NCBI RefSeq assembly: GCF_004168365.1 | Contig: NZ_CP035704.1 | Coordinates: 2,046,001 to 2,110,000 of the forward strand | Length of the DNA stretch: 64,000 nucleotides | DNA from: Pseudolysobacter antarcticus | GTDB taxonomy: Bacteria > Pseudomonadota > Gammaproteobacteria > Xanthomonadales > Rhodanobacteraceae | Direction of reading: 5' to 3' | Shown here: positions 28,342-37,463 of the stretch, one piece after another | Position numbering within the stretch: the stretch's first letter is position 1 | How the letters are laid out: each line of letters starts with the position of its first letter | Translations under genes and position numbers: made by a program | The notes under the pieces: generated by a model | The model's input: the letters and a program-made list of their open reading frames with translations, nothing else | Told to the model about the DNA's origin: nothing | Database searches by the model: none

Positions 28342-28953
28342 TTACTGGAACTGGACGGTGTTCTCGACGATGCAGCGATCAACCGGTTGCACCTGATGCT
28401 TGAGCCATTGCGCGACCCAACATTCGTCGTACACCGAGCAGTAGCAGATCGACATCTTGAAGCGGTCTTGCGCGTCGAAGAAGATCTTTGCCTGCTCAAG
28501 ATCCTCGATTTTGATGGCGAAGATCGTTGTTTCGCGATTGGTGTTGGGCGGCAGCACCGTGCCGTTGAAACCGCTTACGCCCGCTTTCACCTCAGCGTGT
28601 CCGAACAAGACTGGAAACACCTCGCTCCAGTTGCGCTTCGGCTTGTCGTCCAGACTCAGCGCGACCGATTCGATACGCGCCGGGCCGACACCGTTGTTGT
28701 CGATGCGCCACGCGAAACCGGCATCCGTACCGCGCAGGGCGTAGTGATAGCCGATGGAAATGTACGGCCATACGCTCGCCTTCGCCTGGCTTTGCATCAG
28801 CCGCGTCTGGTAAGCGCCGGTCGCCAGCGCGAGAAAACTGATCGCCAACGCGAGCACGCTGCCGAACTCGGCGATACGTGCCAGCCGCGCGCTCTTGCGC
28901 GATGCGTTCGACGCATCGATGGCAGTGCTTGCGGATTCGGGTTTTGCCTTCAT
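28342..28953 (-). CDS. Hypothetical single-membrane-span protein, 203 aa
   Basis: Not recognised as a named family. After about 28 polar residues there is one hydrophobic segment (FGSVLALAISFLALATGAYQT). An apparently extracytoplasmic domain of about 150 residues follows, with YISIGYHYALRG, FAWRIDNNGVGPARIESVALSLDD and several Cys near the end (MSICYCSVYDECWV). Short N-terminal-anchor proteins with this DNNGVGPA pattern occur widely with no assigned role. The start at 28953 begins MKAKPES. The gene is divergent from kdsB, with only 71 nt between them. Confidence 0.7.
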   Translation of the reverse strand: MKAKPESASTAIDASNASRKSARLARIAEFGSVLALAISFLALATGAYQTRLMQSQAKASVWPYISIGYHYALRGTDAGFAWRIDNNGVGPARIESVALSLDDKPKRNWSEVFPVLFGHAEVKAGVSGFNGTVLPPNTNRETTIFAIKIEDLEQAKIFFDAQDRFKMSICYCSVYDECWVAQWLKHQVQPVDRCIVENTVQFQ

Positions 28954-29024
28954 GTCGAGTAGGTCGTAGTCGCGGTCGCAATTATTCAGTAGTCTGCGCG
29001 AATGCCTGAAAAATGCCAATGCGA

Positions 29025-29810
29025 ATGAGTGATCCTGCCCCATTTATCGTCGCGATTCCGGCGCGTTACGCGTCGACACGCTTGCCCGGCAAGCCGCTGC
29101 GGCAGATTGCGGATGCACCGATGATCGTGCACGTAGCGCGGCGCGCGCTGGCGGCGGGTGCGAGCAGTGTGATCGTTGCCACCGACGATGTGCGCATCGC
29201 CGCAGAGCTGCGTGATCATGATGTGCAGGTATGCATGACGCGCGCTGACCATGCTTCGGGCAGCGACCGGCTGGCCGAGTGCGCCGAGCAACTCGGCTGG
29301 AGCGACGATACGATCGTGGTGAACCTGCAAGGCGATGAACCGCTCGCGCCGGTGAGCGGCATTCGTGCCGTCGCCGAGGCGTTGGCGACGAGCGATGCGC
29401 CGATGGCAACGCTCGCCTCGCCGATCACCAGCGCGCACGAAATGTTCGATCCGAATTGCGTCAAGGTGGTCTGCGACGCCAATGGTTATGCCTTGTATTT
29501 CAGCCGCGCACCGCTGCCGTATGCGCGCGATGCATTTGCGCTGAAACGCGATGTATTGCCGTCGACGGTGCCATTCCTGCGGCATATCGGTATCTATGCG
29601 TATCGCGCGGGATTCCTGCGCCGTTTCGCTGCGCTGAGACCAACCCCGCTGGAGCAGGCCGAAGCACTGGAGCAATTACGCGCCCTCGAACACGGCGAGC
29701 GCATCCAGGTGCGCATTGCGCCGGAACCATTTCCGGCCGGTGTGGATACCGAAGAAGATCTCGCGCGCGTACGGCGCCTGCTTGAATCCGCGGGCGCGAA
29801 TCGCGAATGA
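29025..29810 (+). CDS. kdsB: 3-deoxy-manno-octulosonate cytidylyltransferase (CMP-KDO synthetase)
   Basis: This 261-aa enzyme activates KDO as CMP-KDO for lipopolysaccharide core assembly. Motifs: [19 protein letters not shown] (nucleotide-binding loop), [30 protein letters not shown], and [12 protein letters not shown]. Two further in-frame ATGs at 29013 and 29019 precede the chosen ATG 29025; all are close together. The stop overlaps the next gene by ATGA, so kdsB and the phosphatase gene are probably coupled. Presence of kdsB supports a Gram-negative host with a KDO-containing outer membrane. Confidence 0.96.
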   Translation: MSDPAPFIVAIPARYASTRLPGKPLRQIADAPMIVHVARRALAAGASSVIVATDDVRIAAELRDHDVQVCMTRADHASGSDRLAECAEQLGWSDDTIVVNLQGDEPLAPVSGIRAVAEALATSDAPMATLASPITSAHEMFDPNCVKVVCDANGYALYFSRAPLPYARDAFALKRDVLPSTVPFLRHIGIYAYRAGFLRRFAALRPTPLEQAEALEQLRALEHGERIQVRIAPEPFPAGVDTEEDLARVRRLLESAGANRE

Positions 29811-30283
29811 GCGGAATATTGTTTTTTTGCATGGGAAACATTTGTCGTTCGCCGACGGTCGAAGCGGTCGCGCGTACGCATTTCGCGCGAGCGAATCTGG
29901 ATATACACATGGCTTCCGCAGGTACCGAAAATTATCATCAAGGCGGTGTTGCCGATCCGCGCAGCATTGCGATCGCGCGAGCGCGCGGCTACGCGTTGGG
30001 CGGTCATCGCGCGCGGCAAGTGCGTCATGCGGATTTCGCCGACTTCGATCATTTGCTGGCGATGGATCAGGTCAATCTCGCAACGCTGGTGACACGCTGC
30101 CCGCCACAGTTTTCGCACAAGCTGGAATTGTTCTTGCCGTTTTCCGGCATCACACACCCGCATGAAGTGCCCGATCCGTATTACGGCAAGACAGCGGATT
30201 TTGAAAACGTTGTCGATCTGGCCGAGCGCGGCATGAGTGGCTTGATCGAGCGCTTGAGAAAGGCATCGTCCGCGCATGTCTGA
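29807..30283 (+). CDS. Low-molecular-weight protein-tyrosine phosphatase
   Basis: This 158-aa phosphatase has the active-site P-loop [10 protein letters not shown] (CX5RS) near residue 8 and the general-acid Asp in [18 protein letters not shown] near the C-terminus, both at normal spacing. Family members dephosphorylate tyrosine residues, often on exopolysaccharide tyrosine kinases, but no such kinase is nearby. The ATG overlaps the kdsB stop codon. uvrC follows 27 nt downstream, so a kdsB-phosphatase-uvrC-pgsA transcript is plausible. Confidence 0.93.
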   Translation: MSGILFFCMGNICRSPTVEAVARTHFARANLDIHMASAGTENYHQGGVADPRSIAIARARGYALGGHRARQVRHADFADFDHLLAMDQVNLATLVTRCPPQFSHKLELFLPFSGITHPHEVPDPYYGKTADFENVVDLAERGMSGLIERLRKASSAHV

Positions 30284-30310
30284 GCGGATTTTGTCAGCGA
30301 AAAAATCGTC

Positions 30311-32137
30311 ATGATCGAACGTGTTCGCGATGCTTTCGATGGCAAGGAATTTGTGCGCACGCTGGCGGCCTCGCCGGGCGTGTATCGCTATTTCGATGGG
30401 GCTGGCGACCTGCTTTATGTCGGCAAGGCCGGCAACCTCAAAAAGCGTGTCGGCAGTTATTTTCTCAAGCCACGCATGGAGCCGCGCATCGCTGCGATGG
30501 TGGTGCAGATCGCGCATGCGGAAGTCACGCTCACTCGCACCGAAGGTGAGGCGCTGCTGCTCGAAAGCCAGCTGATCAAGTCGCTGAAACCGCGCTACAA
30601 CATCCTGCTGCGCGACGATAAAAGTTTTCCGTACATCTATCTTTCGGCCGGCGAGGATTACCCGCGCATGGGTTTTCATCGTGGCGCGCGCAGTGGCAAA
30701 GGCCGCTATTTCGGGCCGTATCCGAGCACGTACGCGGTGCGCGAAAGCCTGAATTTGATGCAGAAGATTTTCCAGGTGCGGCAATGCGAGGACAGCTATT
30801 TTCGCAACCGTTCGCGGCCCTGCCTGCAATACCAGATCAAGCGTTGCAGTGCGCCGTGCGTGGCGTTGATCGAGCCGGTCGATTATCAGGCCAGCGTGCG
30901 TTATGCCTCGATGTTTCTCGAAGGCAAAAGCACCGTCGTCACCGAGGAACTCAGCAAGGCGATGGAGCAGGCCAGCAGCGAACTCGAGTTCGAGCGCGCC
31001 GCGCGTTTGCGCGATCAGGTCGGTTTGCTCAAGCAGCTGCAGGCGCGACATTACGTGCAGGGTGCGAGCGCCGATATGGATGTGCTGGCGTGTGCGATTG
31101 TCTCCGGCGTGGCGTGTGTCACTGTGCTGTATTTTCGCAGCGGCACCAGTCTCGGCTCGCGCGCGTTTTTTCCGCGCCTGCCGATGGATGCCAGCGCGGG
31201 TGATGTGCTCGCGAGTTTCATCCCGCAATATTATCTCGACAAGCCGGTGCCGCATGAGCTGATCGTCAGCCACGCGTTCGACGATGCCGCGCTGCTGGCC
31301 GAAGTGTTGACCGAGAACTCGGCGCATGTCGTCGAAATCAAATCTAGCGTACGTGCCGAACGTGCGCGTTTTCTCGAACTCGCGCAGAAAAATGCCGACG
31401 CCGCACTGGCTGCGCACGTCGCCAGCAACCAGACCATGCGCGAACGTTTTGAAGCATTGCGCGAATTGCTCGGGCTCGACGAAACGCCGCAGCGGCTCGA
31501 GTGTTTCGACATCAGTCACACGATGGGCGAGGCGACCGTCGCATCGTGTGTCGTGTTTGGGCCGGAGGGCGCGGAGAAATCGCAATACCGCCGTTTCAAC
31601 ATTAGCGGCATCACGCCGGGTGATGATTACGCCGCCATGCACCAGGCGCTAGAGCGCCGCTACAAGCGCCTGCAGGCGGGCGAGGGTGTGCTGCCGGATA
31701 TCCTGCTCATTGACGGCGGCAAGGGCCAGGTCAAGCAGGCTTGCGATGTGCTGAGCGATCTCGGCGTCGAAGGCGTGATGATCGTCGGCGTGGCCAAGGG
31801 CGAGGAGCGCCGCGCCGGGCACGAAACGCTGATCCTCGGCGCGAGTGGCAAGACTCTCTGGCCGGGTCCGGATTCCGCCGCGATGCACCTGGTACAGAAC
31901 GTGCGCGACGAAGCGCATCGGTTCGCGATCACCGGGCATCGCCAGCGCCGTCAGAAAACCCGCGAAACCAGTCGCCTTGAAGAAATCGAAGGCGTCGGTG
32001 CCAAGCGTCGTTCCGCCATGCTCAAGCATTTTGGTGGATTGACGGGCATTGCCGCCGCGGGTGTGGAAGAATTGGCCAAGGTGAAGGGCATCAGCCGTGA
32101 ACTCGCCGAACGTATTTACGCCTTGTTCCACGGATGA
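30311..32137 (+). CDS. uvrC: Excinuclease ABC subunit C
   Basis: This 608-aa nucleotide-excision-repair nuclease makes both incisions around a lesion in the UvrB complex. An N-terminal GIY-YIG nuclease domain (SPGVYRYFDGAGDLLYVGKA) is followed by a Cys-rich linker (RQCEDSYF, RPCLQYQIKRCSAPC), a UvrB-binding UVR motif (ELEFERAARLRDQVGLLKQLQ), an RNase H-like domain (CFDISHTMGEATVASCVVF, LLIDGGKGQV), and C-terminal helix-hairpin-helix motifs (EGVGAKRRSAML, KGISRELAERIY). The length is typical. pgsA follows 10 nt after the stop, a conserved gammaproteobacterial pairing. Confidence 0.97.
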   Translation: MIERVRDAFDGKEFVRTLAASPGVYRYFDGAGDLLYVGKAGNLKKRVGSYFLKPRMEPRIAAMVVQIAHAEVTLTRTEGEALLLESQLIKSLKPRYNILLRDDKSFPYIYLSAGEDYPRMGFHRGARSGKGRYFGPYPSTYAVRESLNLMQKIFQVRQCEDSYFRNRSRPCLQYQIKRCSAPCVALIEPVDYQASVRYASMFLEGKSTVVTEELSKAMEQASSELEFERAARLRDQVGLLKQLQARHYVQGASADMDVLACAIVSGVACVTVLYFRSGTSLGSRAFFPRLPMDASAGDVLASFIPQYYLDKPVPHELIVSHAFDDAALLAEVLTENSAHVVEIKSSVRAERARFLELAQKNADAALAAHVASNQTMRERFEALRELLGLDETPQRLECFDISHTMGEATVASCVVFGPEGAEKSQYRRFNISGITPGDDYAAMHQALERRYKRLQAGEGVLPDILLIDGGKGQVKQACDVLSDLGVEGVMIVGVAKGEERRAGHETLILGASGKTLWPGPDSAAMHLVQNVRDEAHRFAITGHRQRRQKTRETSRLEEIEGVGAKRRSAMLKHFGGLTGIAAAGVEELAKVKGISRELAERIYALFHG

Positions 32138-32147
32138 TTATCGACCC

Positions 32148-32711
32148 ATGCTGCCGCTGACTCTGCCCACAATCCTCACGTTTTTTCGCATCCTGTTATT
32201 GCCGGTGATGGTGATCGTTTTCTACATGGGATTTCGCGGCGCGAACATCGCCGCCGCGTTTGTGTTCCTCGCCGCCGCACTCACCGATTGGTTGGACGGC
32301 TATATCGCGCGTCGCTACAACCTTACCTCCGCGTTCGGTGCGTTTCTCGATCCGGTGGCGGACAAGCTCATGGTCGCGGTGACGCTGTTTTTGCTCGTGC
32401 AAGAAAATCCGACGCCGCTGATGGCCGTCACCAGCGCGATTATCGTCGGTCGCGAAATCACCATTTCGGCGTTGCGCGAATGGATGGCCGAGATCGGGCA
32501 GAAAGCGCACGTCAACGTTGCCACGCTCGGCAAGATCAAGACCCTGATGCAGATCATCGCGCTCGAAGTGCTGTTGTATCAACATGATCTGGAAGGCTTG
32601 CGCCTATTCCATGTCGGCGAAACTTTACTCGTGCTCGCCGCTGCGCTGACGATCTGGTCAGCACTCGTTTATCTGCGCGCGGCGTGGCCCGCGCTGCGCG
32701 ACGGACACTGA
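32148..32711 (+). CDS. pgsA: CDP-diacylglycerol--glycerol-3-phosphate 3-phosphatidyltransferase
   Basis: This 187-aa integral-membrane enzyme makes phosphatidylglycerol phosphate, the committed step to phosphatidylglycerol and cardiolipin. It has the CDP-alcohol phosphatidyltransferase motif across ALTDWLDGYIARRYN...GAFLDPVADKLMV and four to five hydrophobic segments. The start MLPLTLPTILTFFRI at 32148 fits the family; an in-frame upstream ATG lies inside uvrC. The uvrC-pgsA-tRNA order is conserved across many gammaproteobacteria including Escherichia coli. Confidence 0.96.
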   Translation: MLPLTLPTILTFFRILLLPVMVIVFYMGFRGANIAAAFVFLAAALTDWLDGYIARRYNLTSAFGAFLDPVADKLMVAVTLFLLVQENPTPLMAVTSAIIVGREITISALREWMAEIGQKAHVNVATLGKIKTLMQIIALEVLLYQHDLEGLRLFHVGETLLVLAAALTIWSALVYLRAAWPALRDGH

Positions 32712-32819
32712 GCGTTTAACCAGCGCTGGCGACACATTTCGCGGCTGCGATGAATGCATCTAAGCGCGTATTCGTGTGCGAAAAAAGCATCGCAAACAAA
32801 TAAATTTTCACCACAGAGG

Positions 32820-32847
32820 TTGACAGCCGCAGCTCCATACGTAGAAT
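32820..32847 (+). promoter_or_regulatory. Sigma-70 type promoter of the tRNA-Gly gene
   Basis: A perfect -35 box TTGACA (32820-32825), a 16-nt spacer and a -10 box TAGAAT (32842-32847) lie immediately upstream of the tRNA, which starts 12 nt after the -10 box. This implies a very short 5' leader and strong transcription, as usual for tRNA genes. Confidence 0.75.
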
Positions 32848-32858
32848 GCGCACTCCCC

Positions 32859-32934
<76 letters not shown>

Positions 32935-32944
32935 GTTTTACATC

Positions 32945-32976
32945 CAAACCCTCGGCCATCCGAGGGTTTGGTTTTT
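32945..32976 (+). terminator. Intrinsic terminator after tRNA-Gly
   Basis: An 11-bp perfect stem CAAACCCTCGG (32945-32955) / CCGAGGGTTTG (32960-32970) with loop CCAT is followed by GTTTTT. It suggests that tRNA-Gly is transcribed on its own rather than with the tRNAs downstream. Confidence 0.85.
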
Positions 32977-33148
32977 CAAGCGGAGCAAATTGTCGGTGAC
33001 GTGATCTGCGCACGGAGAAGCGCGACGCGAATCTGGATGATTCCGCTTGAACAGGCAGCGTTGCTGGTTCAACATACGCCGGGTTGTGCGGTGTCAGGAT
33101 CGTGTAGAGTTTTGGTGAGACGCGCAGCGGTTTTGCGTCGCACAGTAC

Positions 33149-33222
33149 GGCCAGGTGGCAGAATGGTGATGTAGCGGCCTGCAAAGCCGCGTATGCCGGT
33201 TCGATTCCGGCCCTGGCCTCCA
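33149..33222 (+). tRNA. tRNA-Cys (anticodon GCA)
   Basis: The 74-nt cloverleaf has acceptor GGCCAGG/CCTGGCC, the anticodon stem GCGGC/GCCGC around CTGCAAA with anticodon GCA, and T arm GCCGGTTCGATTCCGGC, with encoded CCA. A weak upstream promoter candidate is TTGTGC (33084-33089) with TAGAGT (33105-33110) at a short 15-nt spacing. tRNA-Leu follows after 12 nt, so the two are probably co-transcribed. Confidence 0.97.
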
Positions 33223-33234
33223 TCCTTTTCTCGC

Positions 33235-33321
33235 GCCCGAGTGGCGAAATTGGTAGACGCAACGGACTTAAAATCCGTCGGCCCTAAACAGGTCATGCCG
33301 GTTCGATTCCGGCCTCGGGCA
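33235..33321 (+). tRNA. tRNA-Leu (anticodon TAA)
   Basis: This 87-nt class II tRNA has acceptor GCCCGAG/CTCGGGC with discriminator A, anticodon stem ACGGA/TCCGT around CTTAAAA (anticodon TAA), a long variable arm (GGCCCTAAACAGGTC) and T arm GCCGGTTCGATTCCGGC. CCA is not encoded, unlike the two tRNAs before it. The sequence after its 3' end drops in GC content. Confidence 0.96.
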
Positions 33322-33785
33322 GTCTTTTCAGGTGTGTTTGGCACATCTTGTTTCGCTCCGCAATATAGCCCGCGCTCCGCAATTCCTACTTTGTTGGCTC
33401 AACCTTTGCGCCACAGCCGCCGAGTTACTTACGCGCAGTGTCACCTTGATGAGCAGTGCGGGCATCACTTTGGCATAGATTCTCGTGACCTTGGTGCAGC
33501 TGCGACATCACTGTTTTTTTGACGTCGTAGATGTCCAGCTAGGCGGACTGCAATAGACAGGGCGCGTAGTTGCGTTCCGAAGCTGTTTGTGGATCGCGCG
33601 CTGAAAACCTACAGGGCTGAAACGGACGCCCCAAAGCTGGTGCTACGCGCGGCTAGTCGCCTGACACAATCCATCCTCGACGACGACAATCGCGGCGCCT
33701 CGCTGGTATGAGCGGCAAGCCGCGAGCCGACAAAATGCATCTCGCGAAGTGGCGGGCGCTATGAATGCCTTCGCAATTAAATTCA
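33322..33785. other. 464-nt intergenic stretch after tRNA-Leu, no intact gene
   Basis: No complete gene, RNA or terminator was recognised. A frame without a start codon is open from 33523 to a stop at 33709-33711. It encodes protein-like sequence (VPKLFVDRALKTYRAE, then RLTQSILDDDNRGASLV) that I cannot assign and that may be a degraded gene. The position directly 3' of a tRNA is a common integration site for islands, but no direct repeat of the tRNA end was found further on in the window. Confidence 0.4.
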
Positions 33786-34472
33786 CTACGCCTCCCTTGC
33801 ATCCGCAGGCCAAGTGTCAGAGTTAGCAATCTTTGGAACAAGGACAGCGAATTTGGAATGCATCAATCGAATAGTATTTTGCATATTCTTGCAATGAGTG
33901 TTGATCTTCGACCTCATCTCATTATGACTAAGTTGTGTCGGTACAGGCTCCTTCTTAGTGGCGTCTTTCAGGATAGGAATAAAGTCATCTGCCTGTTTTT
34001 TGTACATGTACAACAAGTGTTCGAGTAGGGAGTGTGCTTGACGCTCACGGTGCGACAGCAAACAAAGGGAATCTTCATATCGCCCTGTTCTGACGATGAA
34101 GCGATCGATGAGTTCAATGGATATCTCCAAGCCAGAACGAATGACTTCAGGTTGGGAGTTTTTGAGGCCAGCGAACGCCATAACACAGGCGCTAGCAAGC
34201 TCCAGGCACGATGTCTGTATCGATATCAGAGCGAGCGCATTCTTTCTCTGTTCTTGATATTGGATCAAGCAAAATGCGCCTCCCACAGAACCAACAGCTC
34301 CGAGAATTCCGCCAAGAAGGTTTGCAGAAGCGTCTGGCAAACTCCACCCGTGCGGAAGCAAAGGAATACATATAAGTACACCCAAGGCCATGCCTGCACA
34401 AAGCACAAACAGCGAGCTGCAGTTACGAGCCAGCCACTGTATAAATGTGAACATATTCGCCTCCATCCCCAA
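33786..34472 (-). CDS. Orphan membrane-anchored protein in AT-rich DNA
   Basis: Not recognised. This 228-aa protein has two hydrophobic segments near the N-terminus (FTFIQWLARNCSSLFVLCAGMALGVLICIPLL and NLLGGILGAVGSVGGAFCLI), then a helical cytoplasmic-looking domain of about 160 residues with many Lys, Gln and Ser. Local GC content is clearly lower (about 40-45% in sampled lines against roughly 55-65% around it), and codon use differs from the neighbours. Both suggest horizontal acquisition. The start is either Met1 (34472) or Met7 (34454). The 285 nt upstream to the permease gene holds nothing recognisable. Confidence 0.6.
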   Translation of the reverse strand: MGMEANMFTFIQWLARNCSSLFVLCAGMALGVLICIPLLPHGWSLPDASANLLGGILGAVGSVGGAFCLIQYQEQRKNALALISIQTSCLELASACVMAFAGLKNSQPEVIRSGLEISIELIDRFIVRTGRYEDSLCLLSHRERQAHSLLEHLLYMYKKQADDFIPILKDATKKEPVPTQLSHNEMRSKINTHCKNMQNTIRLMHSKFAVLVPKIANSDTWPADAREA

Positions 34473-34757
34473 TTTATTCGTCTAAATAGCATGCAAAGTT
34501 TCGCGCATCCATGCCAAGGTGTCGCATGAACACCCAAGGACTTCAATCGCTTGAGCCAGCGACCCGGTCAAGGCACATCATCGCTGGATGATTACGGCGA
34601 TAGTTATCACGTAGTCGACATTTTCCTTTGCTATATCAACAAAGGCGTGAACTCATCTTGCCTCAATGCGTGACGTTCTTCGTCGTGCTTTGGCGGATGG
34701 GGAAACGATTTACACAGGACGAAGTAGTCGTGCTGGTCAGCAGCCGGGATTTCAATA

Positions 34758-36167
34758 CTAAACGTGAGAATCAGAACTATTGGCGGATATCGTTTTGTTA
34801 CGTCGCCGCATCAAAAAATAAACCGGCACGCCGAGCGCTAATAGCGCCGCGCCCATGTACACCGGATTGGCGTACCACGGCGCCCAGCAGATCGACTCTG
34901 TGCCACATGTTTTTGCATCGGTGATGATGCCGGCGCCGACGATGGTCCAGAGTGCGTAAACAGCGCCGAGCACACCTGCGATTGCCAGCCAAACGACGTA
35001 TTTTCCCGAGGCCGCAAGTTCGCCGCTGCGCAACAGCTTCAACGTTGCGAGTGCGCATAGCAGATACATTACCAAGGTCGCGGTGGTGGAAAGCAGGATC
35101 ATGAAGCTGAAGATTTCGACCATCGATTTGTCGGCATTCATCAGCACCAGAATCGTCGCGAGGCCGCTGCTGATGCACAGCGCATTGACCGGCGTACCGC
35201 GTGCCGATTCCTTCGCAAAAAACTTGGGGAAGAGTCCGTTTTTTGCCATCTGCAGAGGCAGTTCACCCTGCAGCAAAATCCAGCCGTTGAGTGCGCCGAA
35301 CGCACTGATCGCTGCGAACACGGCAAACCATTGCGCTATCGCATCGCCCCAGAACATGCGCGCGACTTCGGCGAACGGCGCGTTTGAGTCCTTCAGCACA
35401 TCGGCGGGAATCAGCAACAAAACCACCGAGCACGTGATCACATAGATCAGCGCAGTGAGTGCGGTGCCGATGAGGGTCGCACGTGGGATAGTGCGCGCGG
35501 GATCGTGTACCTTGCCGGCGGGAATGGTCGCCGATTCCAGTCCGAGCAATCCCCACAACGTGAGGGTGGCTGCGGCGGTAATGCCATCCAGACTGAAATG
35601 CGTGTTCATGCTGCTGGAATTATCGAGCCGCGGGCTGCCGCTCATGAACAGATAAATTCCGAGTGCGGCGATGCTCAGCAGCGGCAACAATTTCATCACG
35701 GTGGTAACGATCTGCACTTTGCCGGCAGTGCGCGCGCCGTAGACATTCACGCCGGTGAGCAGCCAGATCATGCCAATGGTAAGCATGGCCGAAGTCTGTG
35801 GCGTGGCGGCGACCCACGGCAGCGGAAGGCTGAGATAGGCAATTGCGCCGGTGGCAATGGCGGCGTTGCCGACCCAGATCGAAATCCAGTAACCCCACGC
35901 GACGATAAACGCGGTGAGATCGCCGAACGCCATGCGGGTGTAGGCATACGGGCCGTCTGCGCTCGGGAAAGCGCGCACCAGCGCGGCGAATACCGCGGCC
36001 ATCACCATGGCGCCGGTGGCGGTCAGCAGCCACGCCACCAGACTGTTGAGGCCGTAGGGCGCAAGCGATGCCGGCAGCAGAAAAATGCCGGAGCCGATCA
36101 TGTTGCCTACGACCAGCGCCACGCACATCCAGAATCCGAGCAAGCGAGGTTTGCTGATCGTTGCCAT
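34758..36167 (-). CDS. APC-family amino acid permease, AdiC/arginine-agmatine-like
   Basis: This 469-aa inner-membrane transporter has about twelve hydrophobic segments. The first carries the substrate-backbone-binding motif GNMIGSGIFLLPASLAPYG of the APC superfamily. The sequence runs on with SADGPYAYTRMAFG and WGLLGLESATIPAGKVHDPARTIPRATLIGT, which resemble basic amino acid and amine antiporters of the AdiC/PotE/CadB group. The substrate is not certain. The start at 36167 begins MATISKP; 15 more residues are possible upstream. It is 85 nt downstream of the Rieske oxygenase gene on the same strand, so co-transcription is plausible. Confidence 0.9.
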   Translation of the reverse strand: MATISKPRLLGFWMCVALVVGNMIGSGIFLLPASLAPYGLNSLVAWLLTATGAMVMAAVFAALVRAFPSADGPYAYTRMAFGDLTAFIVAWGYWISIWVGNAAIATGAIAYLSLPLPWVAATPQTSAMLTIGMIWLLTGVNVYGARTAGKVQIVTTVMKLLPLLSIAALGIYLFMSGSPRLDNSSSMNTHFSLDGITAAATLTLWGLLGLESATIPAGKVHDPARTIPRATLIGTALTALIYVITCSVVLLLIPADVLKDSNAPFAEVARMFWGDAIAQWFAVFAAISAFGALNGWILLQGELPLQMAKNGLFPKFFAKESARGTPVNALCISSGLATILVLMNADKSMVEIFSFMILLSTTATLVMYLLCALATLKLLRSGELAASGKYVVWLAIAGVLGAVYALWTIVGAGIITDAKTCGTESICWAPWYANPVYMGAALLALGVPVYFLMRRRNKTISANSSDSHV

Positions 36168-36252
36168 GCTGGTTATGGCTGAGTGCTGATTGCGGAGCGG
36201 CGTGGGCGGCAACTATTCGAGCTGTCGCATGCGAAGAATTTTGCGATCGGAC

Positions 36253-37368
36253 TCATACGTTCGAGAGGCCGTTGCGATATGCGCCACGCAGCAGATTCTG
36301 AAAATGCCAGACGCCCGATTCGCGTTTCGGACAAAGCCGTCCGGCGGCGTAACTGCCGGATGACAAGCCGCGCTGCACGGCTTCGCAGATCGCGATATCT
36401 TCGTGCTGAACCTCATCGCTGAACTGCAGATCCTTCTGCGCACGATTCTGCATGTCATCGACCGGCGCGTAGTAATAATCGAATTCGACGCGGCAGCGAT
36501 CCGTGCCGAGCGCGATCACGCGATTGGTCTGCATGCGTCCCGGCATGATGTTGAGCATGATGTTCGGGTAGAGAAAATAATAAAACGCATCGCCATCGGC
36601 GTAGATGCCATCGGGATTGCGCAACGGCGAATATTGCAGCGAATGCCAGGTCGAGAGTTCCGTCGTATACGCGCGGTAGTCGAGCATGCGATTCAGGCTC
36701 GGATGCACATGCGGCAGATGATAACCTTCGAGGAAATTGTCGACATAGACTTTCCAGTTGCAATCCATGTCGTAACTCACGCGTCGCGCAAATTGCAGCG
36801 TGCCGAGATCGAGCGGATGAATGCGCTCGGCGATGCCGGAAAATACTTCGACGAAATCGGGCGCGTGCTCGCTCAGCGCGACGAAGACCAACCCTTGCCA
36901 TTCATGCACGCGGACTTGATTCAGGCGAATATCGGCGACAACAAAATCCTGTGCCTCGTGCATTTCCGGGGCGGAGCGCAATTGGCCGTCGAGGCCGTAT
37001 GTCCAGCCGTGATATTTGCAGTGCAACGCTTTCGCATTCTTACCGTTGCACAAGGCGAGCGGCCCGGCGCGGTGGCGGCAGACGTTGTGAAACGCGCGCA
37101 GCTCGCCATTTTCATCACGCACGATCAGCACGGATTTTCCCGCGATATCGCAGACTACGTGATCACCGACTGCGAGCAGATCACTGGCATGCGCAGCGAG
37201 CTGCCAGCATGCACCGAAGACGTATTTTTGTTCGTGCCGCAGCCACTCATCGTCGGTGTAGAACCGCGCGTTCAATGCGTGCGCAACTTCGATTGCGACG
37301 GCTTCAAATGCTGTCGATCCGAGCGCGTCGATTGTCGATTCGCAATTCGTGTTTTTCACCAACGACAT
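36253..37368 (-). CDS. Rieske-type aromatic-ring-hydroxylating/choline monooxygenase-like oxygenase
   Basis: This 371-aa oxygenase alpha subunit has a Rieske 2Fe-2S domain (residues about 45-140) with ligands in CRHRAG and CKYHGWTYG. The C-terminal catalytic domain binds mononuclear iron via NFLEGYHLPHVHP plus a distal Asp. The segment CNWKVYVDNFLEGYHLPHVH is closest in style to choline monooxygenase/GbcA and related quaternary-amine oxygenases, so an amine or betaine substrate is possible. No reductase or ferredoxin gene is adjacent. The downstream permease may import the substrate, but this is inference. Confidence 0.9.
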   Translation of the reverse strand: MSLVKNTNCESTIDALGSTAFEAVAIEVAHALNARFYTDDEWLRHEQKYVFGACWQLAAHASDLLAVGDHVVCDIAGKSVLIVRDENGELRAFHNVCRHRAGPLALCNGKNAKALHCKYHGWTYGLDGQLRSAPEMHEAQDFVVADIRLNQVRVHEWQGLVFVALSEHAPDFVEVFSGIAERIHPLDLGTLQFARRVSYDMDCNWKVYVDNFLEGYHLPHVHPSLNRMLDYRAYTTELSTWHSLQYSPLRNPDGIYADGDAFYYFLYPNIMLNIMPGRMQTNRVIALGTDRCRVEFDYYYAPVDDMQNRAQKDLQFSDEVQHEDIAICEAVQRGLSSGSYAAGRLCPKRESGVWHFQNLLRGAYRNGLSNV

Positions 37369-37463
37369 CCCCCGACCAAATGACTATCTGCGCCAAACGC
37401 AGATGGTTCAGCCTAGCAGAGCTTTTGTCGGTCTGGTTAGCCCGCAGGCCAACATTGGCGCGA

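Noticed and set aside
29594-31642. A 682-codon frame on the minus strand opposite kdsB, the phosphatase gene and uvrC
   Set aside because: It covers three well-supported genes and has a composition typical of antisense frames.
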